Part shown: positions 23,234-31,553 of the stretch, one piece after another | How positions within the stretch are numbered: position 1 is the first letter of the stretch | How the letters are laid out: every line of letters begins with the position of its first letter | Source of the DNA: Streptomyces sp. YIM 98790 | GTDB lineage: Bacteria > Actinomycetota > Actinomycetes > Streptomycetales > Streptomycetaceae | NCBI RefSeq assembly: GCF_011421595.1 | Contig: NZ_WTLH01000004.1 | Coordinates: 1,979 to 65,978, forward strand | Direction of reading: 5' to 3' | Length of the DNA stretch: 64,000 nucleotides | Program-made: the position numbers and the translations under genes | Notes under the pieces: generated by a model | The model's database searches: none | What the model saw: only the letters and a program-made list of their open reading frames with translations | Told to the model about the DNA's origin: nothing

Positions 23234-23515
23234 TTGCCCCGATCGGCTATACCCGCCGCCCGGTCCCTGCCCGCTCCCACTGCCGGGGAGCTGAGCTCGC
23301 ATGATGACCGGCTGCTGACCGTGGACGAGGCGGCCGAACGCCTGGGCACGGGCGTGCGCTTCGTACGGCGCCTGATCCAGGAGCGCCGTATCCGCTACGT
23401 CAAGCTCGGCAAACCCGTCCGTATCCCCGAAAGCGCCCTGGCCTCCTACATCGCGCACCGCACGGTGCCCGCTGCCCACGAAGCACGGGACGCCCGCTAC
23501 GGGAGGGCCGCCTGA
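23234..23515 (+). CDS. Excisionase (MerR/HTH_17-type DNA-binding protein)
   Basis: This small winged-helix protein has the HTH_17 core LLTVDEAAERLGTGVRFVRRLIQERRIRYVKLGKPVRIPESALASYI. Such proteins bend att DNA to direct excision. The TTG at 23234 is chosen because GAGAGGAA lies 8 bases upstream, giving 93 residues. GTG 23174 would give 113 but lacks a ribosome site. The stop overlaps the integrase ATG by one base (TGATG), so the two are coupled. Confidence 0.82.
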   Translation: MPRSAIPAARSLPAPTAGELSSHDDRLLTVDEAAERLGTGVRFVRRLIQERRIRYVKLGKPVRIPESALASYIAHRTVPAAHEARDARYGRAA

Positions 23516-24663
23516 TGGCCGCCCGAAAGCCGCAGCGGCGGCGCGAGTTCGGCACCGTGCGCCAACTTCCCTCCGGCCGGTGGCAGGCGAGGTACTGGGC
23601 GCCCGACGGCAGCCGGCGCAGGGCCCCGGAGACCTTCGCCACCAAGACCGACGCCCAGACCTGGCTCACCCTGACCAAGGCCGATATCGAACGCAATCAC
23701 TGGGTCGACCCGGACGCGGGCGCGGTCAACTTCGAGAAGTACGCCCTGCGCTGGGTGGATGAGCGCGGCCTGGCCGCCACCACCGACGAGCTGTACCGCA
23801 GACTCCTGCGCCTGCACATCCTGCCCGCCTTCGGCACGGCGAACCTCGACGAGATCACCCCGGCCGCGGTACGGACCTGGCGCGCCGAACGCCTGACGGC
23901 CACCGGCGCGACCACCGTCGCCAAGTCCTACCGCCTGCTGAAGGCGATCATGGAGACCGCGACGGACGATGAGCTCATCCGCCGCAACCCCTGCCGGATC
24001 AGGGGCGCCGGGATCGAAAAGGCCCGGGAACGCTCCACGGCCACGGTCGAGCAGGTCGACGCTCTGGCCGAGGCGATGGGGCCGCGCTGGCGGCTGATGG
24101 TGTACTTCGCCGCCTACGGCCCCATGCGGCCGGAGGAGCAGGCCGCCCTCCGCCGACCCGATGTCACCCTCGAACCGCTCTCCGTGCGCATCCGCGAAGC
24201 CGCTCCCGAACTGACCACCGGCCGCCGGGTCGAAGGCGACACCAAGTCCGAAGCCGGTACCCGCACCGTCCATCTGCCCGCCTTCCTCCACAAGGAGGTC
24301 AAGCGGCACCTGGACTGGTTCGCCGAGAAGGAACCGAACGGCCTGGTCTTCGTCGGCGAGCGCGGCAAGCCGTTCCGCCGCTCGACTTTCGGACGCAAGT
24401 GGCGCAGGGCCCGCGCAGCCGTCGGGCTGCCGGGCGACTTCCGCTTCTACGATCTGCGCCACACCGGCCATACTCTGTCCACCCAGTCCGGCGCCACCTT
24501 GAAGGACACCATGGTCCGCGCCGGCCAGTCCTCTGAGAAAGCCGCCCTCATCTACCAGCACTCCGACGACCTGCGCCAGCAGGAAGTCGCCGCCGCCCTC
24601 GACGCCAGGGTGCGCCTGGAGCGGCAACAGGCCGCTGAGCGGAGTGATGCCACGGACGGTTGA
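23515..24663 (+). CDS. Tyrosine recombinase/integrase
   Basis: This 382-residue site-specific recombinase catalyses insertion into and excision from tRNA-Gly. The arm-binding N-terminus has GRWQARYWAPDGSRRRAPETF. The core-binding SAM-like domain runs at about 70-160. The catalytic domain has R205 (GPMRPEE), K244 (DTKSEAG), R315 in FYDLRHTGHTL, Q338 (AGQSS, where His is usual) and the nucleophile Y347 (IYQHS). Y and Q at the two His positions are known variants. It lies close to the right attachment site, from which it is separated by an insertion sequence. Confidence 0.92.
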   Translation: MAARKPQRRREFGTVRQLPSGRWQARYWAPDGSRRRAPETFATKTDAQTWLTLTKADIERNHWVDPDAGAVNFEKYALRWVDERGLAATTDELYRRLLRLHILPAFGTANLDEITPAAVRTWRAERLTATGATTVAKSYRLLKAIMETATDDELIRRNPCRIRGAGIEKARERSTATVEQVDALAEAMGPRWRLMVYFAAYGPMRPEEQAALRRPDVTLEPLSVRIREAAPELTTGRRVEGDTKSEAGTRTVHLPAFLHKEVKRHLDWFAEKEPNGLVFVGERGKPFRRSTFGRKWRRARAAVGLPGDFRFYDLRHTGHTLSTQSGATLKDTMVRAGQSSEKAALIYQHSDDLRQQEVAAALDARVRLERQQAAERSDATDG

Positions 24664-24825
24664 ACGGGGAGAGGTGCGGCGGGCGGGCTTTCCGCTCGCC
24701 GCACCGTCGCCGGACGGTCGGCAGTGCGTCACGCATCCATCGGGCCGGCGATCTTCGGCTCTGTCAGGCACCAGGGCTCTTGCGGCCTATCCCCATCCGG
24801 TGATCAGGGCTTCGCTGCCAAGACG

Positions 24826-24830
24826 CTTAG
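24826..24830. repeat. Target duplication, left copy (CTTAG)
   Basis: CTTAG abuts the left inverted repeat and recurs at 26495-26499 directly after the right inverted repeat. It is the 5-base target duplication of the insertion sequence. Confidence 0.85.
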
Positions 24831-26494
24831 CCTCGATTCACCGATCGGGTTCTGGTGTAAGCGTTTCTGCGTTCTCGGTGTGGTGACTGGTGGGAGGGCA
24901 TGTCGTACTCGCTGGTCTGCCCAGCTTTTCCACATGTGTTCCGGTCGGGCCCTGGCGGGCGGGGTGGGCAGGGTCAGTCACGTTTATGGGGGCGCGTGGG
25001 CGGCCTCGAACAGTTCGGTGAACGCGTCACGCCAGCTCCATCGATCGGGCAGGTGCAGAGTCAGGCGTCGGGCGGAGCGGGCGATGCGGGCGGGGACGTG
25101 GATCAGGAGCGCGCGGAGGGTGGCGGTGGTGGCCTTGGCATGGAACGTCCCGGCCAGGGCTCCGGCTGCCCGCAGCAGGTTGTGGGTCATGGCCCACAGG
25201 ATCAGCCAGGCAGCGTTCGCGTTGAACCTTCCTGAGGGCAGATGTGCCAGGGGTCCGGCCTTGCCGTCGGCGATGACCTGCTCGATCACCGCGTGGTGGC
25301 GGTGCTGCCGTTCGGCCTGGAGAGTCTCGAAGGGGCTGTCGGTGAAGAACGGGTGGCAGCGCCAGACGGGGAACAACTCGCCCTGCTCGCCGATGGTGGC
25401 GGGTTTGGCCAGGTCACGGACACGGCGCACGATCAGGCGGGCGGTGACCTGCTCGGCCTTCTTCCGGCCGGTGAAGGCGGTGCAGGCGGGGATCTCGGCG
25501 ACCTCCGCGTCCGAGATCAGCTCGCCGGTGTCGGGATCGACGACCGCCCTGGGGTAGCGGATCGGCGTCCACGCGTCCTCGGGGATGGCGGCGATGGCCC
25601 GCTTGATCGACGGGTTCATTCCCGTCGTGATCGAGAAGTGGGTGCCGGCCCGGCGGCAGGCGGCCACCACGTCGGCGTTGTAGAACTGGCTGTCCGCGCG
25701 CAGGATGCGGATCCCGGTGCAGCCGGCCTCGATCGCGCCTGCCAGGGCTTCGGTGACGAACCGCTCGGCGCCACGGGCATCCGCGGACTTGCCCTGCCGT
25801 AGCCGAACGGCGGCGATGACCGGCCGCGCGATCGGGGTACAGACCGTGGCCAGCAACGGATGCAGCGTGCGGATGCCCTTGAACCGGCCGACCTGGGCGC
25901 CCTGCTTGGCGGGGCCGAACACCCGCTTGTGTGTGGAGTCGACGTCGATGAAGGCGACCTGGTCAGAACCGGGCAGCAGCGGTGTGCGGGCGGCCAGAGA
26001 TGCCAGGAACCGGCGGTGAACGCGGTGGAGTTGGAGTGCGTGCCCGTGGGTGAAGGAACGCAGGAACGTGCCCAGCGCGGAGGGGGCACGGACGCCGTCG
26101 AACAGCGCCGGCATGGCTCCGTGCCGCAGCCGGTCGGTGTCCTCGATGCTGTCCGCTCCCGCGCACATCCCAGCCACCAGCGACATCACCTTCGCCGCCG
26201 GGTTCGCTCCTGCGCTGTTGCCCGCCCCGGTGATACGGACGGCCTCACCGACCAGGTGGGACAGTCCGGCCCGCTCCGCCAGCCGCACCACCGGCACCAA
26301 CCCCGCGTCGGCCACGAGATTCGGCTCATCGAACACGGCAGAGACCACCGCGGCGGCATGGGAAGATTGCATCTCGCGAGTGCTTTCTCAAACCGGTGAC
26401 GTGGAACCTTCGACAAGTCCCATCGTCCCAGGTCAGAAGGCACTCGCGTCTTCATGTCCAGCTCACGGACAAGCGATCAACCGGTGAATCGAGG
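24831..26494. mobile_element. IS1380-family insertion sequence, 1664 bp
   Basis: The ends carry inverted repeats beginning CCTCGATTCACCG (13 perfect bases, then a partial match), at 24831-24843 and 26482-26494. CTTAG is duplicated directly outside both ends. One intact transposase gene fills the element. It sits between the integrase gene and the right attachment site, so it entered the larger element after, or independently of, its acquisition. Confidence 0.88.
24984..26372 (-). CDS. IS1380-family DDE transposase
   Basis: This 462-residue transposase has RNase-H-like DDE features: the first acidic site in VAFIDVDSTHKRVFG (about 141-155), the second in ILRADSQFYNADVV, and the late YQ..R-like helix in ETLQAERQHRHHAVIEQV. 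The N-terminal DNA-binding region, the LSHLVGEAV-type helices and the IS1380 length (about 460) agree. The reading frame is intact. It may therefore be active and could mobilise flanking DNA if a second copy exists elsewhere. Confidence 0.88.
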   Translation of the reverse strand: MQSSHAAAVVSAVFDEPNLVADAGLVPVVRLAERAGLSHLVGEAVRITGAGNSAGANPAAKVMSLVAGMCAGADSIEDTDRLRHGAMPALFDGVRAPSALGTFLRSFTHGHALQLHRVHRRFLASLAARTPLLPGSDQVAFIDVDSTHKRVFGPAKQGAQVGRFKGIRTLHPLLATVCTPIARPVIAAVRLRQGKSADARGAERFVTEALAGAIEAGCTGIRILRADSQFYNADVVAACRRAGTHFSITTGMNPSIKRAIAAIPEDAWTPIRYPRAVVDPDTGELISDAEVAEIPACTAFTGRKKAEQVTARLIVRRVRDLAKPATIGEQGELFPVWRCHPFFTDSPFETLQAERQHRHHAVIEQVIADGKAGPLAHLPSGRFNANAAWLILWAMTHNLLRAAGALAGTFHAKATTATLRALLIHVPARIARSARRLTLHLPDRWSWRDAFTELFEAAHAPP

Positions 26495-26499
26495 CTTAG
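26495..26499. repeat. Target duplication, right copy (CTTAG)
   Basis: Matches 24826-24830 and directly follows the right inverted repeat of the insertion sequence. Confidence 0.85.
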
Positions 26500-26793
26500 T
26501 CAGGCCGTGTCGTGAGGCGGGCAGGGGAGGTGAGCGGCACGGACCGATTTGGCGGCTGTTCCCGCCGATCATCAACGTTCTGATCCAGCTGGGCAGACGA
26601 GTGCGTCCGCGGGCGCAACCGCTTCTCGATTTGCGCGAGTGTGACAGGGGTCACCAAGAATGCGTCTCACCATTTGGACAGCGGTGCAGGGAGGCCTCAT
26701 GTGCTGAGCGCTATGGCGTGCTTCAGCGAGGTCTATGAGGCGAGATGGGGCACGTGGAGGGCACGGGGTGGGGGAGAGGTCTGGACAACAAAC
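26500..26793. other. Non-coding right arm of the element
   Basis: No believable gene lies between the insertion sequence and the tRNA terminator. The stretch is A/T-richer than its surroundings, as attachment-site arms often are. The phrase GGGGCACGTGGAGGGCACGGGG near 26750 (longer than a motif; key parts GGGGCACG and GGGCACGG) echoes GGGCACGGATGGGGCACGGG in the left arm. This could be an integrase arm-site pair. Confidence 0.4.
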
Positions 26794-26820
26794 AACCCCC
26801 GGGTCGGTGACCTGGGGGTT
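26794..26820 (-). terminator. Terminator after tRNA-Gly
   Basis: AACCCCCGGGTC pairs with GACCTGGGGGTT around a 3-base loop, followed on the minus strand by GTTGTTTGTTG. It lies 5 bases past the CCA end. It was brought in by the element to replace the displaced chromosomal terminator at 1604-1651. Confidence 0.8.
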
Positions 26821-26824
26821 TGGG

Positions 26825-26869
26825 GTGGAGCGGGCGACGAGAATCGAACTCGCGCTCTGAGCTTGGGAA
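26825..26869. repeat. Right attachment site inside tRNA-Gly
   Basis: 45 bases identical to 1651-1695, covering the 3' half of the intact tRNA. The crossover must lie within this block, which leaves the tRNA functional after integration. Confidence 0.93.
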
Positions 26870-26899
26870 GCTCATGTTCTACCATTAAACTACGCCCGC
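26826..26899 (-). tRNA. tRNA-Gly (anticodon UCC)
   Basis: Read on the minus strand, the acceptor GCGGGCG pairs with CGCCCGC, followed by discriminator U and an encoded CCA. The anticodon loop CUUCCCAAG gives UCC, reading GGA codons. The D arm (AGTTTAATGGTAGAAC) and T loop (GTTCGATTC) are standard. Length is 71 plus CCA. Its 3' half doubles as the attachment site of the 25-kb element. Confidence 0.95.
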
Positions 26900-27049
26900 G
26901 CTGAGCGGCCCGGGGGCTGCTCGTGGGGGTCAGCTTACCGCATGTGGGGCCGGTGGTGCATCGGCCGAGGGGCCCGGCGTGGGGCCGGAGTGGCGGAGGA
27001 ATCTTCCCCTAGGGTGTGGACCGTCGTCCAGTCCAGGGGAGTATGCAGC

Positions 27050-27211
27050 TTGCAAACCACCGTTGTCCGCTGTGCCGAAGGGCACGTGTTCAGTACCTCG
27101 CAGTTCCCGATGCAGCAGCTCGGGGAGAAGCGCATCGGACCGGGCCGGCTGGTGCGGTGTCCGCGGTGTGCTCGGTTGCGGAGCGCTGTGCCGGTGACTG
27201 CCGGGAAGTAG
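27050..27211 (+). CDS. Small conserved zinc-ribbon-like protein
   Basis: This 53-residue protein has a Cys/His pair (RCAEGHVF, C8/H12 region) and a CPRC pair (VRCPRCARLR), likely binding one zinc. The rest is FSTSQFPMQQLGEKRIGPGRLV. Proteins of this kind are conserved single genes in Streptomyces; the function is unknown. The start is TTG at 27050, preceded by AGGGGAG with 8 bases of spacing. The nearby ATG at 27043 is out of frame. It lies just beyond the tRNA, on the chromosomal side. Confidence 0.72.
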   Translation: MQTTVVRCAEGHVFSTSQFPMQQLGEKRIGPGRLVRCPRCARLRSAVPVTAGK

Positions 27212-27265
27212 CAGTGGAGGGGTGAGAGGGGCCCTGCCGCGGGGAGCGGCGGGGCCCCTCGGCCG

Positions 27266-28819
27266 TCAGGTGAAGGACTGGGCGGGGGAGCCCGTGCAGG
27301 GCTGGAGGGTGAGGCGGGCGCCGGCGGCGGACTGGGTGACGCACAGGTCCGGTGCGGCCGGCGGGGACAGGGTCCCGGCGGGCGAGAGGGTGAACCGCTG
27401 GTTGGCGTCGCCGTGGCAGTCCCAGACGCCGAGCTCCACGCCGGCCCGGTAGTCGCCGCCCGGGATGTCGAGGCAGCGGTCGTGGGACAGGGCCGTGTGC
27501 AGGGCGCCGGTGGCCGGGTCGTGCCACCACTGCTGGGCGCGGTCGCCGGTGCAGGGTGTGCCGGTGACCGGGGTGCCGTTGCGGGTGGCGGAGACGGCCG
27601 GGCATTGGCCCGTGGCGGTGTTGGTGAGCGGGGTGAAGACGTCGTTCCAGGCGTGGGTGTAGAGGAGCGGGGCGGAGGTGCCCGCCGGGACGGCGCAGGA
27701 CGCCTCGGCGGGGGTGGCGCCGAGCGAGTGGAGCTGGGTCAGGCAGTCGGCGAAGGCGGCGTGGCCCTTGGAGTTGGGGTGGAAGGACTGGCGGACGGTG
27801 TTCTCGTCGGGCGGGAAGTGGCTGAGGAGGTCGATCCACAGGCCGCGCACCCACGGGTCCTCCATGCAGACCTCGTGGCCGTGGAAGAGGCGGGAGAGGT
27901 CGAAGTACGTGGCGCCGGCGGCCAGGGCGGCGGCGCGGATGCCGGTTTCGAAGGACGGGACGGCCACGTTGCGGCCCCAGACGGCGTCGGAGTCGTAGCC
28001 GGTGCAGCCGCCGGGGATCTTGCCGGGGAAGCCGGGGTTGTCGTGGATGTCGGGGCCGATGGGGCCGGGGTAGGAGGCGACGACGAGGTCGTAGGAGCCG
28101 GGGGCGTAGCCGGCCTCGGCCATCACGGTGTGCAGGTCGGTGATGGTGGCCTCGACCTTGGGCCGCAGGCCGTCCACCCGGGCCTGCCAGCCCGGGGCGT
28201 AGTCGGTGTGGCAGGGCCCCTGCCAGAACAGGAACCAGCTCACCACGCAGTCGGTCATCACCGGTCCGAACTGCAGGTCGTCGTTGGCGCCGACGAACAG
28301 CAGGATGGTGTCGACGCGGGTGTTGCGGGCGGCGATGGCCAGGCTGTCGCTCTGGACGAGTTCGTCCGCGTACTGCGGGGTGCCGCCGATCCGGACGTTT
28401 TCGGTGGAGGCGCCGGAGCAGGCGAAGTTGTACGTGATGTCGGCCGGGATGCCGGTGCGGTGGATGGCCGCGTCCGAGGAGCGGTGGCACCAGTTGTCGG
28501 GGCCGTCGGTGGGGGGTTCGTAGTTGCCCACGCCTTCGCCGGAGATCTGGCTGTCACCGAGGGAGACGACGGAGACCGGGCGTTCGGCGAGGGGGCGGAC
28601 GGCGGAGTCGCCGTAGAGGGCCGTGGCCTCGGCGGCGCGCCGCGCTTCGAGGGAGTCGGGCAGCGGGGCGGCGGTGCCGGAGGAGGGGGTGGGGGAGGCG
28701 AAGGAGGGGGTGGCGGGGAGGAGCGCGAGGAGGAGAAGCAGCGGGAGGAGGGGGAGGAGGGGCAGAGGGCGGGGGACGGGGACGCGGACGGAGAGGGTGG
28801 CGCGGCGGTGTGGTGCCAT
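27266..28819 (-). CDS. Secreted SGNH/GDSL hydrolase with C-terminal ricin-type lectin domain
   Basis: This is a 517-residue exported esterase/lipase. A signal peptide with a long Leu-rich core (about 20-36) ends near SFA-SP. SGNH blocks are clear: GDS at 88-90 (Ser90 nucleophile), the G of block II in ACSGAS, GAND at 177-180, and His347/His353 in FHPNSKGH. The last 110 residues carry Q-x-W/F repeats (QQWW, NQRF, AQSF) of a ricin-B beta-trefoil that may bind carbohydrate. Monocistronic, divergent from the kinase gene. Substrate unknown. Confidence 0.86.
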   Translation of the reverse strand: MAPHRRATLSVRVPVPRPLPLLPLLPLLLLLALLPATPSFASPTPSSGTAAPLPDSLEARRAAEATALYGDSAVRPLAERPVSVVSLGDSQISGEGVGNYEPPTDGPDNWCHRSSDAAIHRTGIPADITYNFACSGASTENVRIGGTPQYADELVQSDSLAIAARNTRVDTILLFVGANDDLQFGPVMTDCVVSWFLFWQGPCHTDYAPGWQARVDGLRPKVEATITDLHTVMAEAGYAPGSYDLVVASYPGPIGPDIHDNPGFPGKIPGGCTGYDSDAVWGRNVAVPSFETGIRAAALAAGATYFDLSRLFHGHEVCMEDPWVRGLWIDLLSHFPPDENTVRQSFHPNSKGHAAFADCLTQLHSLGATPAEASCAVPAGTSAPLLYTHAWNDVFTPLTNTATGQCPAVSATRNGTPVTGTPCTGDRAQQWWHDPATGALHTALSHDRCLDIPGGDYRAGVELGVWDCHGDANQRFTLSPAGTLSPPAAPDLCVTQSAAGARLTLQPCTGSPAQSFT

Positions 28820-29016
28820 GGGGATCTCCCAACGGCCGGCAAGTGGGGTTACTGAGGGGTTTTACCTGCAAGTAACAGGCTTGGGAATACCCCGCGCGAC
28901 AGCCAAGTGGGGTCACAGCACCGGGTTCTGATCCCTCGCCAGGCTCCGCTCCGGCGCAGTAGGCTGATGGCCGGTGACACGCTGTGCCCATAGGCCGACG
29001 GTGACCCGGGGGAGCG
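28820..29016. promoter_or_regulatory. Divergent promoter region, hydrolase / kinase
   Basis: This 197-base gap between outward-facing genes contains A/T-richer DNA at 28855-28890. GTTACTG and CAAGTAACAGG lie close together (28848-28878) and form a loose inverted pair GTTAC..GTAAC. No operator is assigned. Confidence 0.4.
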
Positions 29017-30828
29017 ATGACCGATCCAGCGCACGGCGAGGCAAGCGGCCGGGACGAGCAGGGCAGCGCGCTCCCTGCCCACATCGGGCCGCTGGGCCCG
29101 GACGATCCGGTGGAACTGGCCGGTTACGTACTCCGCGGCCGGCTGGGCTCCGGCGGCATGGGAACCGTCTATCTCTCCCACACCCGCGGCGGCCAGCCGA
29201 TCGCCCTGAAGGTGGTGCGCCCCGAGTACGCCGAGGACGAGGACTTCCGGCGCCGCTTCGCCCGCGAGGTCGAGTCCGCCCGCCGCGTGCAGGGCCTGTA
29301 CACCGTGCCGGTGCTCGACAGCGATGTCCGGGGGAGCGTGCTCTGGCTGGCCACCGGCTATGTGCCCGGCCTCTCGCTGGCCGAGGCGGTGCGCCGGCAC
29401 GGCCCCCTGCCGCCCTCCTCCGTGCTGCTGCTGGCGGCCGGGATCGCGGAGGCGCTCCAGGCGGTCCACGCGGCGGGGATCGTCCACCGCGACCTGAAGC
29501 CCGCGAACGTGATGCTCACCGCGGACGGCCCGCGCGTGATCGATTTCGGCATCGCCCAGGCCGCCGACGCCACCTCGCTCACCGCCAGCGGGATGCAGAT
29601 CGGGACCCCCGCCTACATGGCGCCCGAGCAGGCGATGAACCGCGGAGCCGGGGCCGCTTCGGACGTCTTCGCGCTGGGACTGGTGATCTTCTTCGCCGCC
29701 ACCGGCGCGCACCCCTTCGGGGACGGGCCCATCCCCGTGCTGCTCTACCGCATCGCGAGCGAGGAGCCGGATCTTTCGGGCTGCCCGGAGCCGCTCACCG
29801 GCCTGGTCCGCCGGTGCCTGGCCAAGGACCCGGCCGAGCGCCCCTCGCCGCAGGAGATCGTCGCGCTGTGCGGCGATCTCTCCGAGGGCACCTCGCTGCG
29901 GCGTCACCAGGACTGGCTGCCGCCGGCGCTGACCGCGGACATCGCGCGCCGTGGGATTCCGGACCGCCCGCCGCCGCCGGTGCCGGTGCCGACGCCGGTG
30001 TCGCCCTCGCCCTCGCCCTCGCCGCGCCCGCCCGTCCCGCCGACGCCGCCCGTGCCCCCGCCGGGCGGTGACGAGTCCTCGCCGCGGCGCCGGAACCGCG
30101 GCCTGCTGGCGGCTCTGGCCGGCCTCGCCACCGCGCTGGTCACCGCCCTGACGCTGCTGCTGGTCCAGGTTCTGACCGGCGACGACGGCGACCGGCCGGG
30201 CGCCCGGGAGGGAGAGGAGACGGAGCAGCAGGGCACGGGACAGCAGGGCGTCGGCGAGGACGGGAGCACCGGCGACGGTACCGGGGACGGCACGTCCCGG
30301 GACCAGACCCCGGGGGGCGGTGAACCGGAGACCACGCCTCCGGTGGATGCGGTGGAGGACGAGGGTCTCTCACCGGACCCGGACCCGGGGACCGTCCCGG
30401 ACGACAGCCAGGCCACCGACCGCGCGCCGTCCTGGACCTGTCTGGAGGCCCATCTGGCCCAGGAACCGGCGGTCTCCGAGAAGCGGCGGCACCAGCTCCC
30501 CGAGGGCCGCACCGCGGCCCACATCAACGACGGTGAGGCGGACCGGCTGGTGGCGTTCATGCTCCAGCAGGACCGGGAGACCGTCGCGGTGGTCCGCCTC
30601 TACTACGAACACCCGGGCATCGGTCTCGACGTGCTGGACATCGTCGATCCCGACTGCGCGCCCGTCGACTTCGACGTCCACGGCCCGGTGAGCATCGGCG
30701 ACGTCGGTCTGGAGAAACGGAACACCATCGTCCTGGAGCTGGACTCCAAGCCCTACGAGATCGTGCTGGACTCCCTCCCGCAGGCCAACAGCTTCACCGC
30801 GGTCACCTTCCAGCCGGCCGAGGGATGA
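29017..30828 (+). CDS. Membrane-anchored Ser/Thr protein kinase (PknB-like)
   Basis: This is a 603-residue Hanks-type kinase. The Gly loop GSGGMG is at 44-49, the ATP lysine K65 in ALKVV, the catalytic loop H157-R-D159-LKPAN, DFG at 176-178 and the activation segment ending GTPAYMAPEQ. A Pro/Ser-rich linker (about 308-350) leads to one membrane helix (GLLAALAGLATALVTALTLL). An acidic extracellular region follows, whose last 130 residues form a compact unknown domain with one or two Cys. It has no PASTA repeats, so it probably senses something other than peptidoglycan fragments. Confidence 0.9.
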   Translation: MTDPAHGEASGRDEQGSALPAHIGPLGPDDPVELAGYVLRGRLGSGGMGTVYLSHTRGGQPIALKVVRPEYAEDEDFRRRFAREVESARRVQGLYTVPVLDSDVRGSVLWLATGYVPGLSLAEAVRRHGPLPPSSVLLLAAGIAEALQAVHAAGIVHRDLKPANVMLTADGPRVIDFGIAQAADATSLTASGMQIGTPAYMAPEQAMNRGAGAASDVFALGLVIFFAATGAHPFGDGPIPVLLYRIASEEPDLSGCPEPLTGLVRRCLAKDPAERPSPQEIVALCGDLSEGTSLRRHQDWLPPALTADIARRGIPDRPPPPVPVPTPVSPSPSPSPRPPVPPTPPVPPPGGDESSPRRRNRGLLAALAGLATALVTALTLLLVQVLTGDDGDRPGAREGEETEQQGTGQQGVGEDGSTGDGTGDGTSRDQTPGGGEPETTPPVDAVEDEGLSPDPDPGTVPDDSQATDRAPSWTCLEAHLAQEPAVSEKRRHQLPEGRTAAHINDGEADRLVAFMLQQDRETVAVVRLYYEHPGIGLDVLDIVDPDCAPVDFDVHGPVSIGDVGLEKRNTIVLELDSKPYEIVLDSLPQANSFTAVTFQPAEG

Positions 30829-30946
30829 GAAGCCCTCACCCGCTTCTGTGCGCCCCGGGCATCGGCGGGGCCGCGCCCGCCTCCTCGCGGGAGGGCCGTT
30901 GCCCGGCCACCGCCGGTCGTCGAGGCCACGGCCGAGAGGAAGGCGG

Positions 30947-31522
30947 TCAGAGGCGGGAGCGGTGGAAGTCGATGTAGGAGCGGGACGGGGTGGGGCCGCG
31001 CTGGCCCTGGTAGCGGGAGCCGAAGGCCCCGGCCCCGTACGGCCGCTCCGCGGGCGAGCTCAGCCGGAACATGCACAGCTGGCCGATCTTCATGCCGGGC
31101 CAGAGCTTGATGGGGAGGGTGGCCACGTTGGAGAGTTCCAGCGTGACGTGGCCGGAGAAGCCGGGGTCGATGAACCCGGCGGTGGAGTGGGTGAGCAGGC
31201 CGAGGCGGCCCAGGGAGCTCTTGCCCTCCAGCCGGGAGGCGATGTCGTCGGGCAGGGTGATGGTCTCGTAGGTCGAGGCCAGCACGAACTCGCCGGGGTG
31301 GAGGATGAACGGCTCCTCCCCCTCCGGCTCGATCATCCGGGTCAGGTCCGGCTGCTCCACCGACGGGTCGATGTGCGGATAGCGGTGGTTCTCGAACACG
31401 CGGAAAAACCGGTCCATGCGCACGTCGATGCTGGACGGCTGGACCATGGTCGGGTCGAAGGGGTCGATGCGCACACGGCCCGCGTCGATCTCGGTCCGGA
31501 TGTCCTTGTCGGAGAGAAGCAC
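30947..31522 (-). CDS. dcd: dCTP deaminase
   Basis: This 191-residue enzyme converts dCTP to dUTP in thymidylate supply. Family blocks are [31 protein letters not shown], the catalytic/nucleotide segment [36 protein letters not shown] and the C-terminal [17 protein letters not shown] lid. GTG at 31522 is chosen because it gives the standard start (LLSDKDI) and the usual 191 residues. GTG 31531 would add three. It converges on the kinase gene and follows the Yip1-like gene by about 30 bases, so it may share that transcript. Confidence 0.93.
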   Translation of the reverse strand: MLLSDKDIRTEIDAGRVRIDPFDPTMVQPSSIDVRMDRFFRVFENHRYPHIDPSVEQPDLTRMIEPEGEEPFILHPGEFVLASTYETITLPDDIASRLEGKSSLGRLGLLTHSTAGFIDPGFSGHVTLELSNVATLPIKLWPGMKIGQLCMFRLSSPAERPYGAGAFGSRYQGQRGPTPSRSYIDFHRSRL

Positions 31523-31553
31523 GTGCGGCACATTACCCCGTGCCCCCGGAGCC

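Larger units (their letters stand above)
1651..26869. mobile_element. Integrative mobilizable element in tRNA-Gly(UCC), about 25.2 kb
   Basis: The exact 45-bp direct repeats at the two ends, one inside an intact tRNA and one a partial tRNA, define the element. Inside are integrase and excisionase (23.2-24.7 kb), relaxase and MobC (17.5-19.8 kb), a DUF2637 membrane protein, a DUF3631 ATPase and an XRE regulator. No FtsK/TraB-like or VirB4-like motor was found. It is therefore called mobilizable, depending on helper functions. Cargo comprises a type IIG restriction-modification gene, a radical SAM/methyltransferase/glycosyltransferase operon, WhiJ-like regulators and a Nudix hydrolase. An IS1380-type element has inserted near the right end. 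Confidence 0.88.

Noticed and set aside
17431-24663. Self-transmissible conjugative element
   Set aside because: No FtsK/TraB-like or VirB4/VirD4-like ATPase could be found; only mobilization genes are present.
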